Positions 16,134-25,253 of a DNA stretch of 43,331 bases are shown here, one piece after another. The stretch's first letter is position 1, and every line of letters starts with the position of its first letter. Source of the stretch: Pseudogracilibacillus sp. (lineage in GTDB: Bacteria > Bacillota > Bacilli > Bacillales > Amphibacillaceae); the NCBI GenBank assembly GCA_026169815.1, contig JAPFDT010000010.1:1-43331 (forward strand), read 5' to 3'. The notes beneath the pieces were generated by a model, which worked only from the letters and a program-made list of their open reading frames with translations, was not told where the DNA came from and made no database searches. A program made the position numbers and the translations under genes.

Positions 16134-17408
16134 TTATTTAAAATGCACTAAGAAATAATTTCTACGTCCACGGCGAATGATTGTAAACGTATCTTCTAAT
16201 CGATCCGCTTCTGTTACTGTATGTTGAACATCCTGATTTCGATCTCCATTAATATAAATAGCACCATTTGTAATATCTTCACGTGCTTGACGTTTTGATG
16301 GTGATATTTTTGCGTCAACTAGTAAATCGACTAATTGGACGTCAGCTTTCTCTGTTTCAAATGTTGGCACATCTTTAAAACCTTGTTCAATCTCAGATGC
16401 CGTTAGTACTTTAACATCTCCACTAAATAACGCTTCTGAAATTTTAATCGCTTGTTCTAATGCAGCTTCTCCATGAACCATTTTCGTGACTTCTTCTGCT
16501 AAACGTTTTTGTGCTTGACGTGCACCAGGATTTGTTTCTGCTTCCTCTGCTAATGTGTCGAGCTCAGCTTTGTCTAAAAATGTAAAGTAATTTAAGAACT
16601 TCACAACGTCACGGTCATCTGTATTATACCAAAACTGATAAAATTCATATGGACTCGTTTTCTCTGGATCTAACCAAACTGCGCCACCTGCTGTTTTTCC
16701 AAATTTTGTTCCATCAGCTTTTGTAATGAGCGGAACAGTTAAACCAAATGCTTTAATCTCTTCATCACCACGAGAGCGGCGAATAAACTCTAATCCAGCT
16801 GTAATATTCCCCCACTGATCACTTCCACCAAGTTGTAATGTACAATTCTCTTGTTCGTATAACTGTAAGAAATCATAAGATTGTAACAACATATAACTAA
16901 ACTCAGTAAATGAAATACCGTGTTCAATTCTTGATGCAACAGAATCTTTTGCTAACATGTAATTTACTGTAAAATGTTTTCCAGCATCACGTAGAAAGTC
17001 AATAATCGTTACTTTCGATAACCAGTCATGGTTGTTTCTTGCAATTGCCGCATTTTCTTCTGCATCGAAATTTAAAATACCTGCTAGTTGATTACGAATT
17101 CCTTCTGCATACCCATGAACAACTTGTTCATCATTTAACGTACGTTCACTCGTTCTCCCACTTGGGTCACCAATCATCCCTGTTCCCCCACCAATTAAAG
17201 CAATCGGTCGGTGACCAGCTTGTTGGAATCTTTTTAACATCGTTATTGGCAATAAATGACCAATATGTAAACTATCTGCTGTAGGATCAAATCCACAATA
17301 TAACGTTACTTGTTCTTCTTTAAGTTGTTGTTCTAACCCTTCAAAATCTGTCGCTTGATGGATTAGTCCTCTGTTATTTAAATCTTGTAAAATATCCACT
17401 TCATCCAC
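16134..17408 (-). CDS. tyrS: Tyrosyl-tRNA synthetase
   Basis: This 424-residue class I synthetase attaches tyrosine to tRNA-Tyr. The HIGH motif appears as HIGHL (about residues 47-51) after YCGFDPTADSL, and the KMSKS-like motif as KFGKTA (about 236-241). The tyrosine-pocket segment SYMLLQSYDFLQLY and GGSDQWGNI are also clear. A C-terminal S4-like RNA-binding domain covers about 355-424. A T-box leader precedes it. The rpsD-tyrS neighbourhood matches B. subtilis, though the acsA-acuABC block usually beyond tyrS is missing here. Confidence 0.97.
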   Translation of the reverse strand: MDEVDILQDLNNRGLIHQATDFEGLEQQLKEEQVTLYCGFDPTADSLHIGHLLPITMLKRFQQAGHRPIALIGGGTGMIGDPSGRTSERTLNDEQVVHGYAEGIRNQLAGILNFDAEENAAIARNNHDWLSKVTIIDFLRDAGKHFTVNYMLAKDSVASRIEHGISFTEFSYMLLQSYDFLQLYEQENCTLQLGGSDQWGNITAGLEFIRRSRGDEEIKAFGLTVPLITKADGTKFGKTAGGAVWLDPEKTSPYEFYQFWYNTDDRDVVKFLNYFTFLDKAELDTLAEEAETNPGARQAQKRLAEEVTKMVHGEAALEQAIKISEALFSGDVKVLTASEIEQGFKDVPTFETEKADVQLVDLLVDAKISPSKRQAREDITNGAIYINGDRNQDVQHTVTEADRLEDTFTIIRRGRRNYFLVHFK

Positions 17409-17423
17409 TCTCCAAAAAATATT

Positions 17424-17700
17424 TATAAAAACAAAAAAACCTTATCTACAAAAGGGACGAAGTATTAAACCTTCGCGGTACCACCCTCATTGCAAATAAC
17501 GTTTTGCCTCTCAAGCGCTGTTAACGATAGCGTATTCGTCTTATGGATAGGCTCACATAAGATTGCTCCAGATTGTAATTCGCGCCTGCAAATATTACTA
17601 GTTCTCACCAACCACTAGCTCTCTTGTTTAAGGGATTTGCATCACTACTGCGATCTTTCTTCGCAAATATAATATTACAGTAATTGTACCCTTAAACTAA
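17424..17700 (-). ncRNA. T-box riboswitch (tyrosine) upstream of tyrS
   Basis: The minus strand contains the signature AGGGTGGTACCGCGAAG (complement of about 17476-17492) and, 200 bases before it, a large stem I region with AGAGAGCTAGTGG (AG-bulge side). A short hairpin (CGAAG/CTTCG) followed by T-rich sequence and a T7 run (17430-17438) sits before tyrS. A tyrosine codon UAC (complement of 17575-17577) lies in the context GAATTACA, where the specifier loop should be. Uncharged tRNA-Tyr would stabilise the antiterminator and turn on tyrS. Stem boundaries are approximate. Confidence 0.9.
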
Positions 17701-17714
17701 ATAAAAAAGCAACT

Positions 17715-17742
17715 ATTATGAATACACGACTTGTATTTTCAA
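17715..17742 (-). promoter_or_regulatory. Promoter of the tyrS T-box transcript
   Basis: On the minus strand TTGAAA (17737-17742) and CATAAT (17715-17720) are 16 bases apart, just before the start of the T-box leader. Confidence 0.55.
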
Positions 17743-17851
17743 TAAAATCATGAACGAATTATCCAATATCCTACAACTTTATCCAGTGAAAAAATCGACA
17801 ATATACTACTAATCTATGATATAATACATAGTTGAACTTAGGAGGTACAAT

Positions 17852-20716
17852 ATGAATGTCAAAGAGTCTTTTCAACAATTTAAAGACAAAATAACAACAC
17901 TATGGAAACAAGGAAAAATTCAAAGAACATCACGGATTACTTATGATGTTGTTTGGAATATTATATTATTCTTCATCATTATCGGGGCAATGTCTATGAT
18001 GTTTGTCAGCGGGGCAGGCGCCGGCTATTTTGCCTCACTCGTTAAAGACGAACCACTGAGAAGTTATGAAGACATGAAAAGTGACATCTATAACTATGAA
18101 GAAACATCTAAACTTTATTTTGCGGGTGAAAAATATATTGGAGATATTCGTGCAGAAATACATCGAGAAAAAACTCCTTTAGAAAAAATCTCCCCAACGT
18201 TACTCGAAGCAGTTATCGCTACAGAGGATCAATTATTTTATGAACATAATGGCGTTGTTCCAAAAGCAATCGTTCGGGCGACATATCAAGAGTTTTCAAA
18301 CTCTGCTACAAAAACAGGTGGTAGTACACTTACGCAACAACTTATTAAAAACCAAATTTTAACAAATGAAGTGTCATTTGATCGTAAAGCGAAAGAAATT
18401 CTACTTGCCATGCGTCTAGAACACTTCTTTGAAAAAGATGAAATTATAGAAGCTTATTTAAATATCGTTCCATATGGTAGAGATGCGGCTGGACAAAATA
18501 TTGCCGGAATTCAAACAGCTGCAATGGGTATATTTGGTAAAGATGCAGATGATTTAAGTATCCCTCAAGCAGCCTTTTTAGCTGGACTACCACAAAACCC
18601 TTATGCTTATACACCATTCAAGTCAAATGGAGATATCAAGTCTGAGGAAGATTTAGAAGCAGGTATTGCTAGAATGAACACTGTGTTAAAAAGAATGTAT
18701 CGAGAGAAATTTATTACAGAAGAAGAGTACAATAAAGCAAAAGAACACGATATTACAAAAGACTTTGCTAAAAAAGCTCCTTCTTCGATCGAAAAACACC
18801 CAGCAATTGTTATCGAGTTAGAAAAAAGAGCTCAAAAAATTATCTTAGAACAAATCGCTGAAGAAGACGGCTATAGTTTAGAAGAAATTGAAGAAAATGA
18901 TGATTTAAAAGCAGAATATGAAATGTTAGCTGACAGAGCTTTACGTATGAATGGATATCATATTCATTCTACTATCGATAAAAAAATGTTCGAAGCAATG
19001 GATAAAGTAGTAAAAGACTATCCTTACTTTGGACCAGATAAGACTGTACAAGAGAAAAAAGATGAAGACGGTAATGCCATTGTCGAACAAGAAGAAACTG
19101 GTGCCGTGTTAATTGAAAATGATACGAGAAAAATTATTGCTTTCTCACCTGGTAGAGAATACAGTGCAACGGACAGAGCAGTCAATCACGCTTTTGATTC
19201 TGAACGCTCTCCAGGTAGTACGATTAAACCGTTGCTCGTCTATGGACCAGGTATGGACATGGGAGCAATACAACCTGGATCAGTAACGGCGGACGTTCCA
19301 GATGTTCAAGTTAATAGTTGGCCGAATAACTTTTCCCATCAATTTTATGGTCTTGTATCAGCACGAGAAGGCCTTGCACGTTCTCATAACGTAACAACTG
19401 TAGAGTTTTATCGTGATATTCTTAATGAAAACCCAGCTAAAAACTATTTACAGAAAATGGGCTATCCATATCTTAATGAAGAGCGTCAACAAATCCCATC
19501 TTTAGCTTTAGGGTCAACAGAGGTAACAGTCAATCAAAATGTTAATGCATTTGCAACGTTTGGAAATAACGGGGTCTATGAAGATGCTTATATGATTGAA
19601 AAAATCACAAACTCAGATGGTGAAACAATTTATGAACACGAAGCAGATACAGAAAGAATTTTCTCAAAACAGGCAAACTATTTAACGCTCGACATAATGC
19701 GTGATGTGTTAACTAAAGGAACAGCAGGATATATTCCTCCTAAATTAAAACATAAAGGAGTAGATTGGGCTGGAAAAACAGGTACATCTAATGACATGCA
19801 TGATTCTTGGTTTGTTGGAACAAATCCAAACGTCACATTCGGAACATGGATTGGTTATGATACACCAAGTTCAGTAGCGTGTCCAAGTTGTTCATTAAGT
19901 TATTCACAACGAAATCAAGAACTTTGGTTGCGAATTGTTAACACATTATCTGATATTGATTCAGATTTAATGGCACCTTCTGAAAAGTTCAAACAACCAG
20001 ATGGTATTGTCAATGCAAGCTACTGTGCAACTTCTGGCATGGCACCATCCGAATTATGTAAAAAAATTGGTTTAGTTAAATCAGATATCTTTGATTCCAA
20101 ACACAAACCAGACAAAACCGATGATAGTTTAGTAGGTAGTGATTTACCATTAGTAGAAGTAGATGGTGACAGTGTCGTTGCCAGTTCAAAAACTCCATCT
20201 GAATTTACCTCTAAAGGTAGTGGAGGAGTTGCTTTTAATCCAGAATTTTTAAAACGTAAAGGGTATGATAAATTTAGTGATTTATCTGTACTTATTCCGA
20301 GTAGTAATCCAGATCCTTGGAAAAAAATTAGTATGAAAGCTGGAAGTTCCACTTCAGGTGAGTTTGATGAAGAAGATGATAAAAAACCGTCAGCTCCTGG
20401 ATCCGTTAAAGCTTCTAAAGATAAGATTTCTTGGTCAGGTGCAAAAGGCAATCTAATTATCGGATATCGTATTTATCGAACTTCTGATGATAAAGATAGT
20501 CTAGTAGGCCATACTAAAGACACTAGCTACTCTACACCAAGCGATGATGGAGAATACTACATTCGGGCAGTGAACTACTTCGGCACAGAATCAGATGCTT
20601 CCAAGAAAATTACTGTAGAAACGAAGAAGAAAGATAAAGACAAGGATAAAAAGAAAAAAGAAGCTGATAAGAAAAAGAAGAAAGAAAAGAAGAAGAAAGA
20701 GAAGAAAGACGATTGA
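17852..20716 (+). CDS. Class A penicillin-binding protein (PBP1A family) with FN3 domain and lysine-rich tail
   Basis: This 954-residue bifunctional peptidoglycan synthase has one N-terminal membrane helix (about 35-60). A glycosyltransferase domain follows, with catalytic Glu E125 in ATEDQLFYEHNG and the KTGGSTLTQQLIKN block near 154. The transpeptidase domain carries nucleophile S456 in SPGSTIK, S511-H-N513, and K642-T-G-T-S. A CPSC pair sits near residue 678. After a linker there is a fibronectin type III domain (about 846-925), then a tail of about 30 residues that is nearly all K, D and E. A -10 box TATAAT lies about 35 bases before the ATG, and AGGAGG is the ribosome binding site. The gene is convergent with an orphan murE, sharing a terminator. 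Which B. subtilis PBP it best matches cannot be told from here. Confidence 0.93.
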   Translation: MNVKESFQQFKDKITTLWKQGKIQRTSRITYDVVWNIILFFIIIGAMSMMFVSGAGAGYFASLVKDEPLRSYEDMKSDIYNYEETSKLYFAGEKYIGDIRAEIHREKTPLEKISPTLLEAVIATEDQLFYEHNGVVPKAIVRATYQEFSNSATKTGGSTLTQQLIKNQILTNEVSFDRKAKEILLAMRLEHFFEKDEIIEAYLNIVPYGRDAAGQNIAGIQTAAMGIFGKDADDLSIPQAAFLAGLPQNPYAYTPFKSNGDIKSEEDLEAGIARMNTVLKRMYREKFITEEEYNKAKEHDITKDFAKKAPSSIEKHPAIVIELEKRAQKIILEQIAEEDGYSLEEIEENDDLKAEYEMLADRALRMNGYHIHSTIDKKMFEAMDKVVKDYPYFGPDKTVQEKKDEDGNAIVEQEETGAVLIENDTRKIIAFSPGREYSATDRAVNHAFDSERSPGSTIKPLLVYGPGMDMGAIQPGSVTADVPDVQVNSWPNNFSHQFYGLVSAREGLARSHNVTTVEFYRDILNENPAKNYLQKMGYPYLNEERQQIPSLALGSTEVTVNQNVNAFATFGNNGVYEDAYMIEKITNSDGETIYEHEADTERIFSKQANYLTLDIMRDVLTKGTAGYIPPKLKHKGVDWAGKTGTSNDMHDSWFVGTNPNVTFGTWIGYDTPSSVACPSCSLSYSQRNQELWLRIVNTLSDIDSDLMAPSEKFKQPDGIVNASYCATSGMAPSELCKKIGLVKSDIFDSKHKPDKTDDSLVGSDLPLVEVDGDSVVASSKTPSEFTSKGSGGVAFNPEFLKRKGYDKFSDLSVLIPSSNPDPWKKISMKAGSSTSGEFDEEDDKKPSAPGSVKASKDKISWSGAKGNLIIGYRIYRTSDDKDSLVGHTKDTSYSTPSDDGEYYIRAVNYFGTESDASKKITVETKKKDKDKDKKKKEADKKKKKEKKKKEKKDD

Positions 20717-20730
20717 TCGTTTTACATTAT

Positions 20731-20774
20731 AGAGCCCTCAAACCAAATAAATGGATTGAGGGCTCTTCTTTTAT
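20731..20774. terminator. Bidirectional terminator between the PBP and MurE genes
   Basis: AGAGCCCTCAA (20731-20741) and TTGAGGGCTCT (20756-20766) form a perfect 11-bp stem followed by TCTTTTAT on the plus strand, lying between two convergent genes. Confidence 0.85.
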
Positions 20775-20782
20775 AATATAAC

Positions 20783-22225
20783 TTATTTACTTTTACTACA
20801 TTCTCTTGCTACTTGTAAATCATCAAATGGAAATTCCTCTGTTCCAACAATTTGCGTCGTTTCGTGTCCTTTACCCGCTATTAAAATAATATCACCTGCA
20901 TGAGCCTGTTCAATAGCATAATGAATTGCTTTTCTTCTATCTGAAATGGTTGTCACTTCGCCTGACATACCAGCTACTATATCTTGGATAACTTTATTAG
21001 GATCTTCTGTTCGTGGATTATCGGATGTGACAATTACTTTATCACTGTATCGTTCAGCTATCTCCCCCATTACAGGACGTTTTGAATTATCACGATCACC
21101 ACCACATCCAAAGACTGTTATTAATTGTTTACTCTTAATTTCTTCTAATGTTTGTACTGCATTTTCTAAAGCATCAGGCGTATGTGCAAAATCAACAACA
21201 ATTACTTTGTCATCAACTACAATTCTTTCCATACGACCAGCAATACCTTGAAATGACTTAATATAACTTTTAATTTTCTCTAATGAAATTCCTTCTAACC
21301 GGCTCACTGCAATTGCTGCAAGAAGGTTTGATATATTAAATAAACCAATCAATGAACTTTCTATTCGTACTGTTTCATTATCATATGTTACATCAAACAA
21401 TGTACTCGTTTCATTCAATTCAATATTTGTCGCTTTAAAATCAGCACCTTCAGCAACACCATAAGAAATAACTTTCCCAGCACAAACTTTATTTAACTGA
21501 TTAAAATAAGATGAATCTTTATTTAGCAGACAATACTCATCTTCATTTGCTTCACTAAATAGCAGACTTTTGGCTTTAAAATATTCATCCATTGTTTTAT
21601 GGAAATCTAAATGATCTGCTGTTAAATTAGTAAATAAACGATACTGATATCCAATTCCTTTTGTCCGACCATAATGCAATCCATGACTCGTTACTTCCAT
21701 TACATTATACTGAGCTCGTTTTTCCTTTAATTGATATGCTATCTTTTGCAAATCTAATGGTGGAGGGGTCGTCGGTGTTTTCAAATTTTCGAATAACACT
21801 TGATCATTTACAAAAATGCCATTTGTACCTATTAAACCGACATTATAATGATGTTCTCTTAAAATATGTGAAAGAATCGATGTAACACTTGTTTTTCCGT
21901 TTGTTCCTGTAACAGCTACATTAATCATTTCTTCAGTTGGATAACCGTAAAATTTAGCAGCTATCGGGCCAATATAATCATTCGCATCTTCTACAACAAA
22001 ATAAGGAACAGTAGTATCAATCTCCCTTTCACTAATAAAAGCAGCGACTATACCTTCAAGCTCTTTATATTTTGTATGGGAATCGAAATGTGCTCCCTTT
22101 TGTAAAATAAATAAATCTCCTTGCTTAACTTCTCTCGTATCAGTACATATACCTGACACATTGATATCACTATATATCGTTTTATTCATATTAAAAAAAT
22201 TATGTAACAATTGATATAAATTCAT
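20783..22225 (-). CDS. murE: MurE-family UDP-MurNAc-tripeptide synthetase
   Basis: From the ATG at 22225 (GAGGGG upstream) this is a 480-residue Mur ligase; the upstream frame to 22282 lacks a ribosome binding site. It has the MurE-type N-terminal domain (INVSGICTDTREVKQGDLFI), the ATP-binding P-loop VTGTNGKTSV (about 107-116), the TTPP segment, ATTIG-like NLTADHLDFH, and the C-terminal diaminopimelate-recognition motif DNPR in TSDNPRTEDP, ending with GKGHETTQ. DNPR points to meso-diaminopimelate as the amino acid added. The gene is outside any mraY-murD-ftsW cluster and next to a PBP, so it may be the only MurE or a paralogue; that cannot be decided from this window. Confidence 0.9.
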   Translation of the reverse strand: MNLYQLLHNFFNMNKTIYSDINVSGICTDTREVKQGDLFILQKGAHFDSHTKYKELEGIVAAFISEREIDTTVPYFVVEDANDYIGPIAAKFYGYPTEEMINVAVTGTNGKTSVTSILSHILREHHYNVGLIGTNGIFVNDQVLFENLKTPTTPPPLDLQKIAYQLKEKRAQYNVMEVTSHGLHYGRTKGIGYQYRLFTNLTADHLDFHKTMDEYFKAKSLLFSEANEDEYCLLNKDSSYFNQLNKVCAGKVISYGVAEGADFKATNIELNETSTLFDVTYDNETVRIESSLIGLFNISNLLAAIAVSRLEGISLEKIKSYIKSFQGIAGRMERIVVDDKVIVVDFAHTPDALENAVQTLEEIKSKQLITVFGCGGDRDNSKRPVMGEIAERYSDKVIVTSDNPRTEDPNKVIQDIVAGMSGEVTTISDRRKAIHYAIEQAHAGDIILIAGKGHETTQIVGTEEFPFDDLQVARECSKSK

Positions 22226-22399
22226 TATATACCCCTCATTTCTAATACTAAAATGAATCAATTTTCCGTATTTCAAATACAAACTTTACGTTTGATAATA
22301 TAGCCGTTTACTTTCATTACAGCCTGCTTCCATTCAAGTAAAAGTTTTTAAATTCATGCTTACTATTTTAAGAATATATCGCACCTACATTTTAAGCAA

Positions 22400-22443
22400 G
22401 GAAAAAAGCGCAAAGATGAGATTATCATTCATCCTTACGCTTT
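22400..22443 (-). terminator. Terminator of the motPS operon
   Basis: AAAGCGCAAAGATGA (22405-22419) pairs with TCATCCTTACGCTTT (22429-22443) over 15 bp with two mismatched or wobble pairs. On the minus strand a TTTTTT run follows. Confidence 0.85.
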
Positions 22444-22453
22444 CATAACATGT

Positions 22454-23254
22454 TTAATTATCCTCCTCAGCATCTTGATCTAAGATAATAATTTCAACAC
22501 GTCTATTTTTCGCCCTATTCTTGTCTGTATCATTTTTAGCAACAGGTCTTACTTCACCATACCCTATGAGTGAAAAACGTCCATCATCAAGATTAAATTC
22601 ATCAATTAAATATCGAATAACACTCGATGCTCTTGCACCAGATAATTCCCAGTTCGATGGATAACGATAGTTTGCGATTGGTCTTGTATCAGTATGCCCT
22701 TCAATTCGTACATTGTTCGGCATTCCTTCCAATAAACCGCCAATTTCATCAAGAAAGAGTTGTCCTTGTTCTAATACTTCTGCTTCACCAGGCTCAAATA
22801 AAATACTATCTTGTAAGACTAACACGACACCTTCTTCTGTACGATTAGCTGTTACAGCATCTGTTAATCCTTCTTCTTCTAAGAAAACATCTATATCATC
22901 CATTAATCTAGCTAGAGCGTCTTCCCTTTTTTCCCATTCTTCTAAGTAATCATGCAAACCACTTGCATCAAAGTCTTCTTCATCTTCATCATCTGTTTCG
23001 TCATCAGCGCCAGCGTCTTCACCATCACCATCATCATTCGTCGTTCCTGTATCATCAATATCTATTGCTGATGGTAAAAAGTCAAGAATCGCTCTATCTT
23101 TAAATGACTCTGTTACTTGTTCAAATTTCATCGTGTCAATTTGTGACATTGAAAATAATAAAATAAAGAAAACTAAAACAAGTGTAATCATATCCGAATA
23201 TGTAACCATCCATTTTGGGGCACCGGTATTTTTCGGTCTACGTTTACGCTTCAT
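22454..23254 (-). CDS. motS: Flagellar stator protein MotS (MotB family)
   Basis: This 266-residue protein has a short basic cytoplasmic start and one transmembrane helix (about 18-37) with the ion-binding aspartate D21 in TYSDMITLVLVFFILLFSMS. A C-terminal OmpA-like peptidoglycan-binding domain (about 140-255) carries EGHTDTRPI, the NWELSGARA block and NRRVEIIIL. Its start overlaps the end of motP by 11 bases, showing tight coupling. Its location downstream of ccpA is that of B. subtilis motPS, the sodium-type stator. Residues 65-96 form an unusual linker with 19 acidic residues out of 32. Confidence 0.92.
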   Translation of the reverse strand: MKRKRRPKNTGAPKWMVTYSDMITLVLVFFILLFSMSQIDTMKFEQVTESFKDRAILDFLPSAIDIDDTGTTNDDGDGEDAGADDETDDEDEEDFDASGLHDYLEEWEKREDALARLMDDIDVFLEEEGLTDAVTANRTEEGVVLVLQDSILFEPGEAEVLEQGQLFLDEIGGLLEGMPNNVRIEGHTDTRPIANYRYPSNWELSGARASSVIRYLIDEFNLDDGRFSLIGYGEVRPVAKNDTDKNRAKNRRVEIIILDQDAEEDN

Positions 23255-24056
23255 TCATATCTGCCTCGTTCGCATCGTTCTCAGGGTCTCTTAATTTTTC
23301 CCCATATAAATAAGCAGTTAACTTCTCTTCTAAAATTCGTGGATTTTGTCCAGACTGTACCCCTAAAATACCTTCAACAATAATTTCACGAACAAAAATT
23401 TCTTCTTCTGTTTTATTTTCTAATTTACCAGCCATTGGTAAAAATACTAAGTTAGCTAGTATTGTACCATATAATGTCGTAATTAAAGCAACTGCCATAT
23501 TTGGACCTAAACTTGAAGGGTCTTCTAAATTGTTTAACATGAGTACTAGACCAACTAATGTACCAATCATTCCCCAAGCAGGAGCAAACTCTCCAGCTTT
23601 TTCAACAATCATTCTTCCGCGATAATGACGCTCTTCCATTGCTTTAATCTCAGATTCCATAATATCTGTAATGACATCTGGCTCCATACCATCAACTGCT
23701 AATAAAACACCTTTTTTGATAAATTCATCCTCTACCTCATCTATCTCTAACTCTAAAGATAAAAGCCCTTCTTTACGAGCCTTTTCAGATAGATGAACGA
23801 ACTGATGAATCAACCCATGTAAATCACGATCTTCTTTTTGAAACGCTTCTCCCATAACTTTTCTTACTGATTTAATTTGTTCAAATTTAAAGTTAATAAA
23901 TAAAGAGCCAATTAAGCCACCAATGACAATAAAAATGGAGGCAATATCAATAAATATTGCTAAACCCTCTCGTCCTCCATTTGAGACAATTGCTAGCATA
24001 ATCATAATAAAACCTAACGTAATCCCTATTGGAGTTAATACATCTCTTTTTCTCAT
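23244..24056 (-). CDS. motP: Flagellar stator protein MotP (MotA family)
   Basis: This 270-residue membrane protein has four predicted transmembrane segments, two near the N-terminus (about 8-26 and 32-52) and two in the second half (about 157-178 and 189-209). Between them is the cytoplasmic loop that contacts the rotor (KEDRDLHGLIHQFVHLSEKARKEG region, about 94-117). The conserved segment PAWGMIGTLVGLVLML is the third helix. With MotS it forms the ion channel that drives flagellar rotation. Synteny with ccpA favours the sodium-driven MotPS pair over the proton-driven MotAB. Confidence 0.92.
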   Translation of the reverse strand: MRKRDVLTPIGITLGFIMIMLAIVSNGGREGLAIFIDIASIFIVIGGLIGSLFINFKFEQIKSVRKVMGEAFQKEDRDLHGLIHQFVHLSEKARKEGLLSLELEIDEVEDEFIKKGVLLAVDGMEPDVITDIMESEIKAMEERHYRGRMIVEKAGEFAPAWGMIGTLVGLVLMLNNLEDPSSLGPNMAVALITTLYGTILANLVFLPMAGKLENKTEEEIFVREIIVEGILGVQSGQNPRILEEKLTAYLYGEKLRDPENDANEADMNEA

Positions 24057-24125
24057 TGAACTACTCTCCTACGTCTGCTAATAAACATACTACAGTATAT
24101 TATATCGACTGTTTCCAGCATATGT

Positions 24126-25139
24126 TTAGTGATTATTAGAAGATTTTGTAGAATTTCGTTCGATAATGCGATGTGGTAAAATTACCGTATGATCATCGAC
24201 TTCTTCTTTATTCATATATTTCGTTAATAAACGCATCGCAACAGCACCTAAATCATACATCGGCTGAACAACAGTTGTTAATGTAGGACGTACCATCATT
24301 GCTATTCTTGTATTGTTAAAACCAAAGACTTCAATATCATCTGGAACTTGTAACCCTTTATCTTGAATACCGTGAATAACTCCTACTCCCATTTCATCTG
24401 TCGTAACTAATACAGCTTTCGGAGAAATAGAGCATTCTTCTAATAATTCTGTGACACCTTCTATTCCACCATTATAACTTGATTCATTTTCAACAATGAG
24501 CTCTTCATTTAATTCTATGTTCGCATCTTTTACAGCGCGTACATAACCACTATATTTTAAACTATTATTTTGGATGTGTTCTCCACCTGTAATTAAAGCA
24601 GGTTGTTCTTTATTTGTTTCGATTAAATGAGTTGTTGCTTCATATGTTGCTTGTTCATAATCGATATTTACAGAAGGTAAAGTTTTTTCTTTATCGCTCG
24701 TTGCTGCTAATACGACCGGGACACGAGATGTTTTAAATTGATTAATATGTTCTTCTGTAATCTCCCCGCCCATATAAACAATCCCATCAACTTGTTTTTC
24801 TAACATCGTATTAATTAAATGTAATTCTTTAGTTTTATTTTGATCTGAATTACTTAAAATAATGTTATATTTATACATTGTCGCAATATCTTCAATACCG
24901 CGTGTTAATTCTGAAAAGAACGTACTTGAAATATCGGGAATGATTGCACCGACTGTTGTTGTTTTTTTACTAGCTAATCCTCTTGCAACAGCGTTTGGTC
25001 GATATCCTAATCGTTCTATTGTTTCTAATACTTTTTTTCTCGTTGTTGGTTTCACATTTGGGTTACCGTTTACAACTCTTGAAACGGTAGCCATTGATAC
25101 ATTTGCTTCTCTTGCTACATCATAAATTGTAATACTCAT
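24126..25139 (-). CDS. ccpA: Catabolite control protein A
   Basis: This 337-residue LacI/GalR regulator opens with the helix-turn-helix [20 protein letters not shown] (residues 3-22) and hinge [35 protein letters not shown] (split over about 29-63). It has a periplasmic-binding-protein-like core for contact with HPr-Ser-P. The motif and its position between aroA and motPS identify CcpA, the global carbon regulator that binds cre sites. A perfect cre lies in this window at 12259-12272. A terminator separates it from aroA, so it has its own promoter in the 70 bases between. Confidence 0.96.
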   Translation of the reverse strand: MSITIYDVAREANVSMATVSRVVNGNPNVKPTTRKKVLETIERLGYRPNAVARGLASKKTTTVGAIIPDISSTFFSELTRGIEDIATMYKYNIILSNSDQNKTKELHLINTMLEKQVDGIVYMGGEITEEHINQFKTSRVPVVLAATSDKEKTLPSVNIDYEQATYEATTHLIETNKEQPALITGGEHIQNNSLKYSGYVRAVKDANIELNEELIVENESSYNGGIEGVTELLEECSISPKAVLVTTDEMGVGVIHGIQDKGLQVPDDIEVFGFNNTRIAMMVRPTLTTVVQPMYDLGAVAMRLLTKYMNKEEVDDHTVILPHRIIERNSTKSSNNH

Positions 25140-25208
25140 AATAAGCCTCCTCCGACCTTTTTCTATTTCTCTAATTTTATCATATCCTAGCTACGATAAA
25201 AACACAAA

Positions 25209-25247
25209 AAAAACATAGTAGACACGATAAATGTCTACTATGTTTTT
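25209..25247 (-). terminator. Terminator of aroA
   Basis: AAACATAGTAGACA (25211-25224) and TGTCTACTATGTTT (25232-25245) form a 14-bp perfect stem. On the minus strand it is followed by a T run. Confidence 0.92.
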
Positions 25248-25253
25248 AAAAAA

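Noticed and set aside
17039-17284. 81-residue plus-strand frame
   Set aside because: Antisense to tyrS without supporting signals.
22713-22949. 78-residue plus-strand frame
   Set aside because: Antisense to motS without a ribosome binding site.
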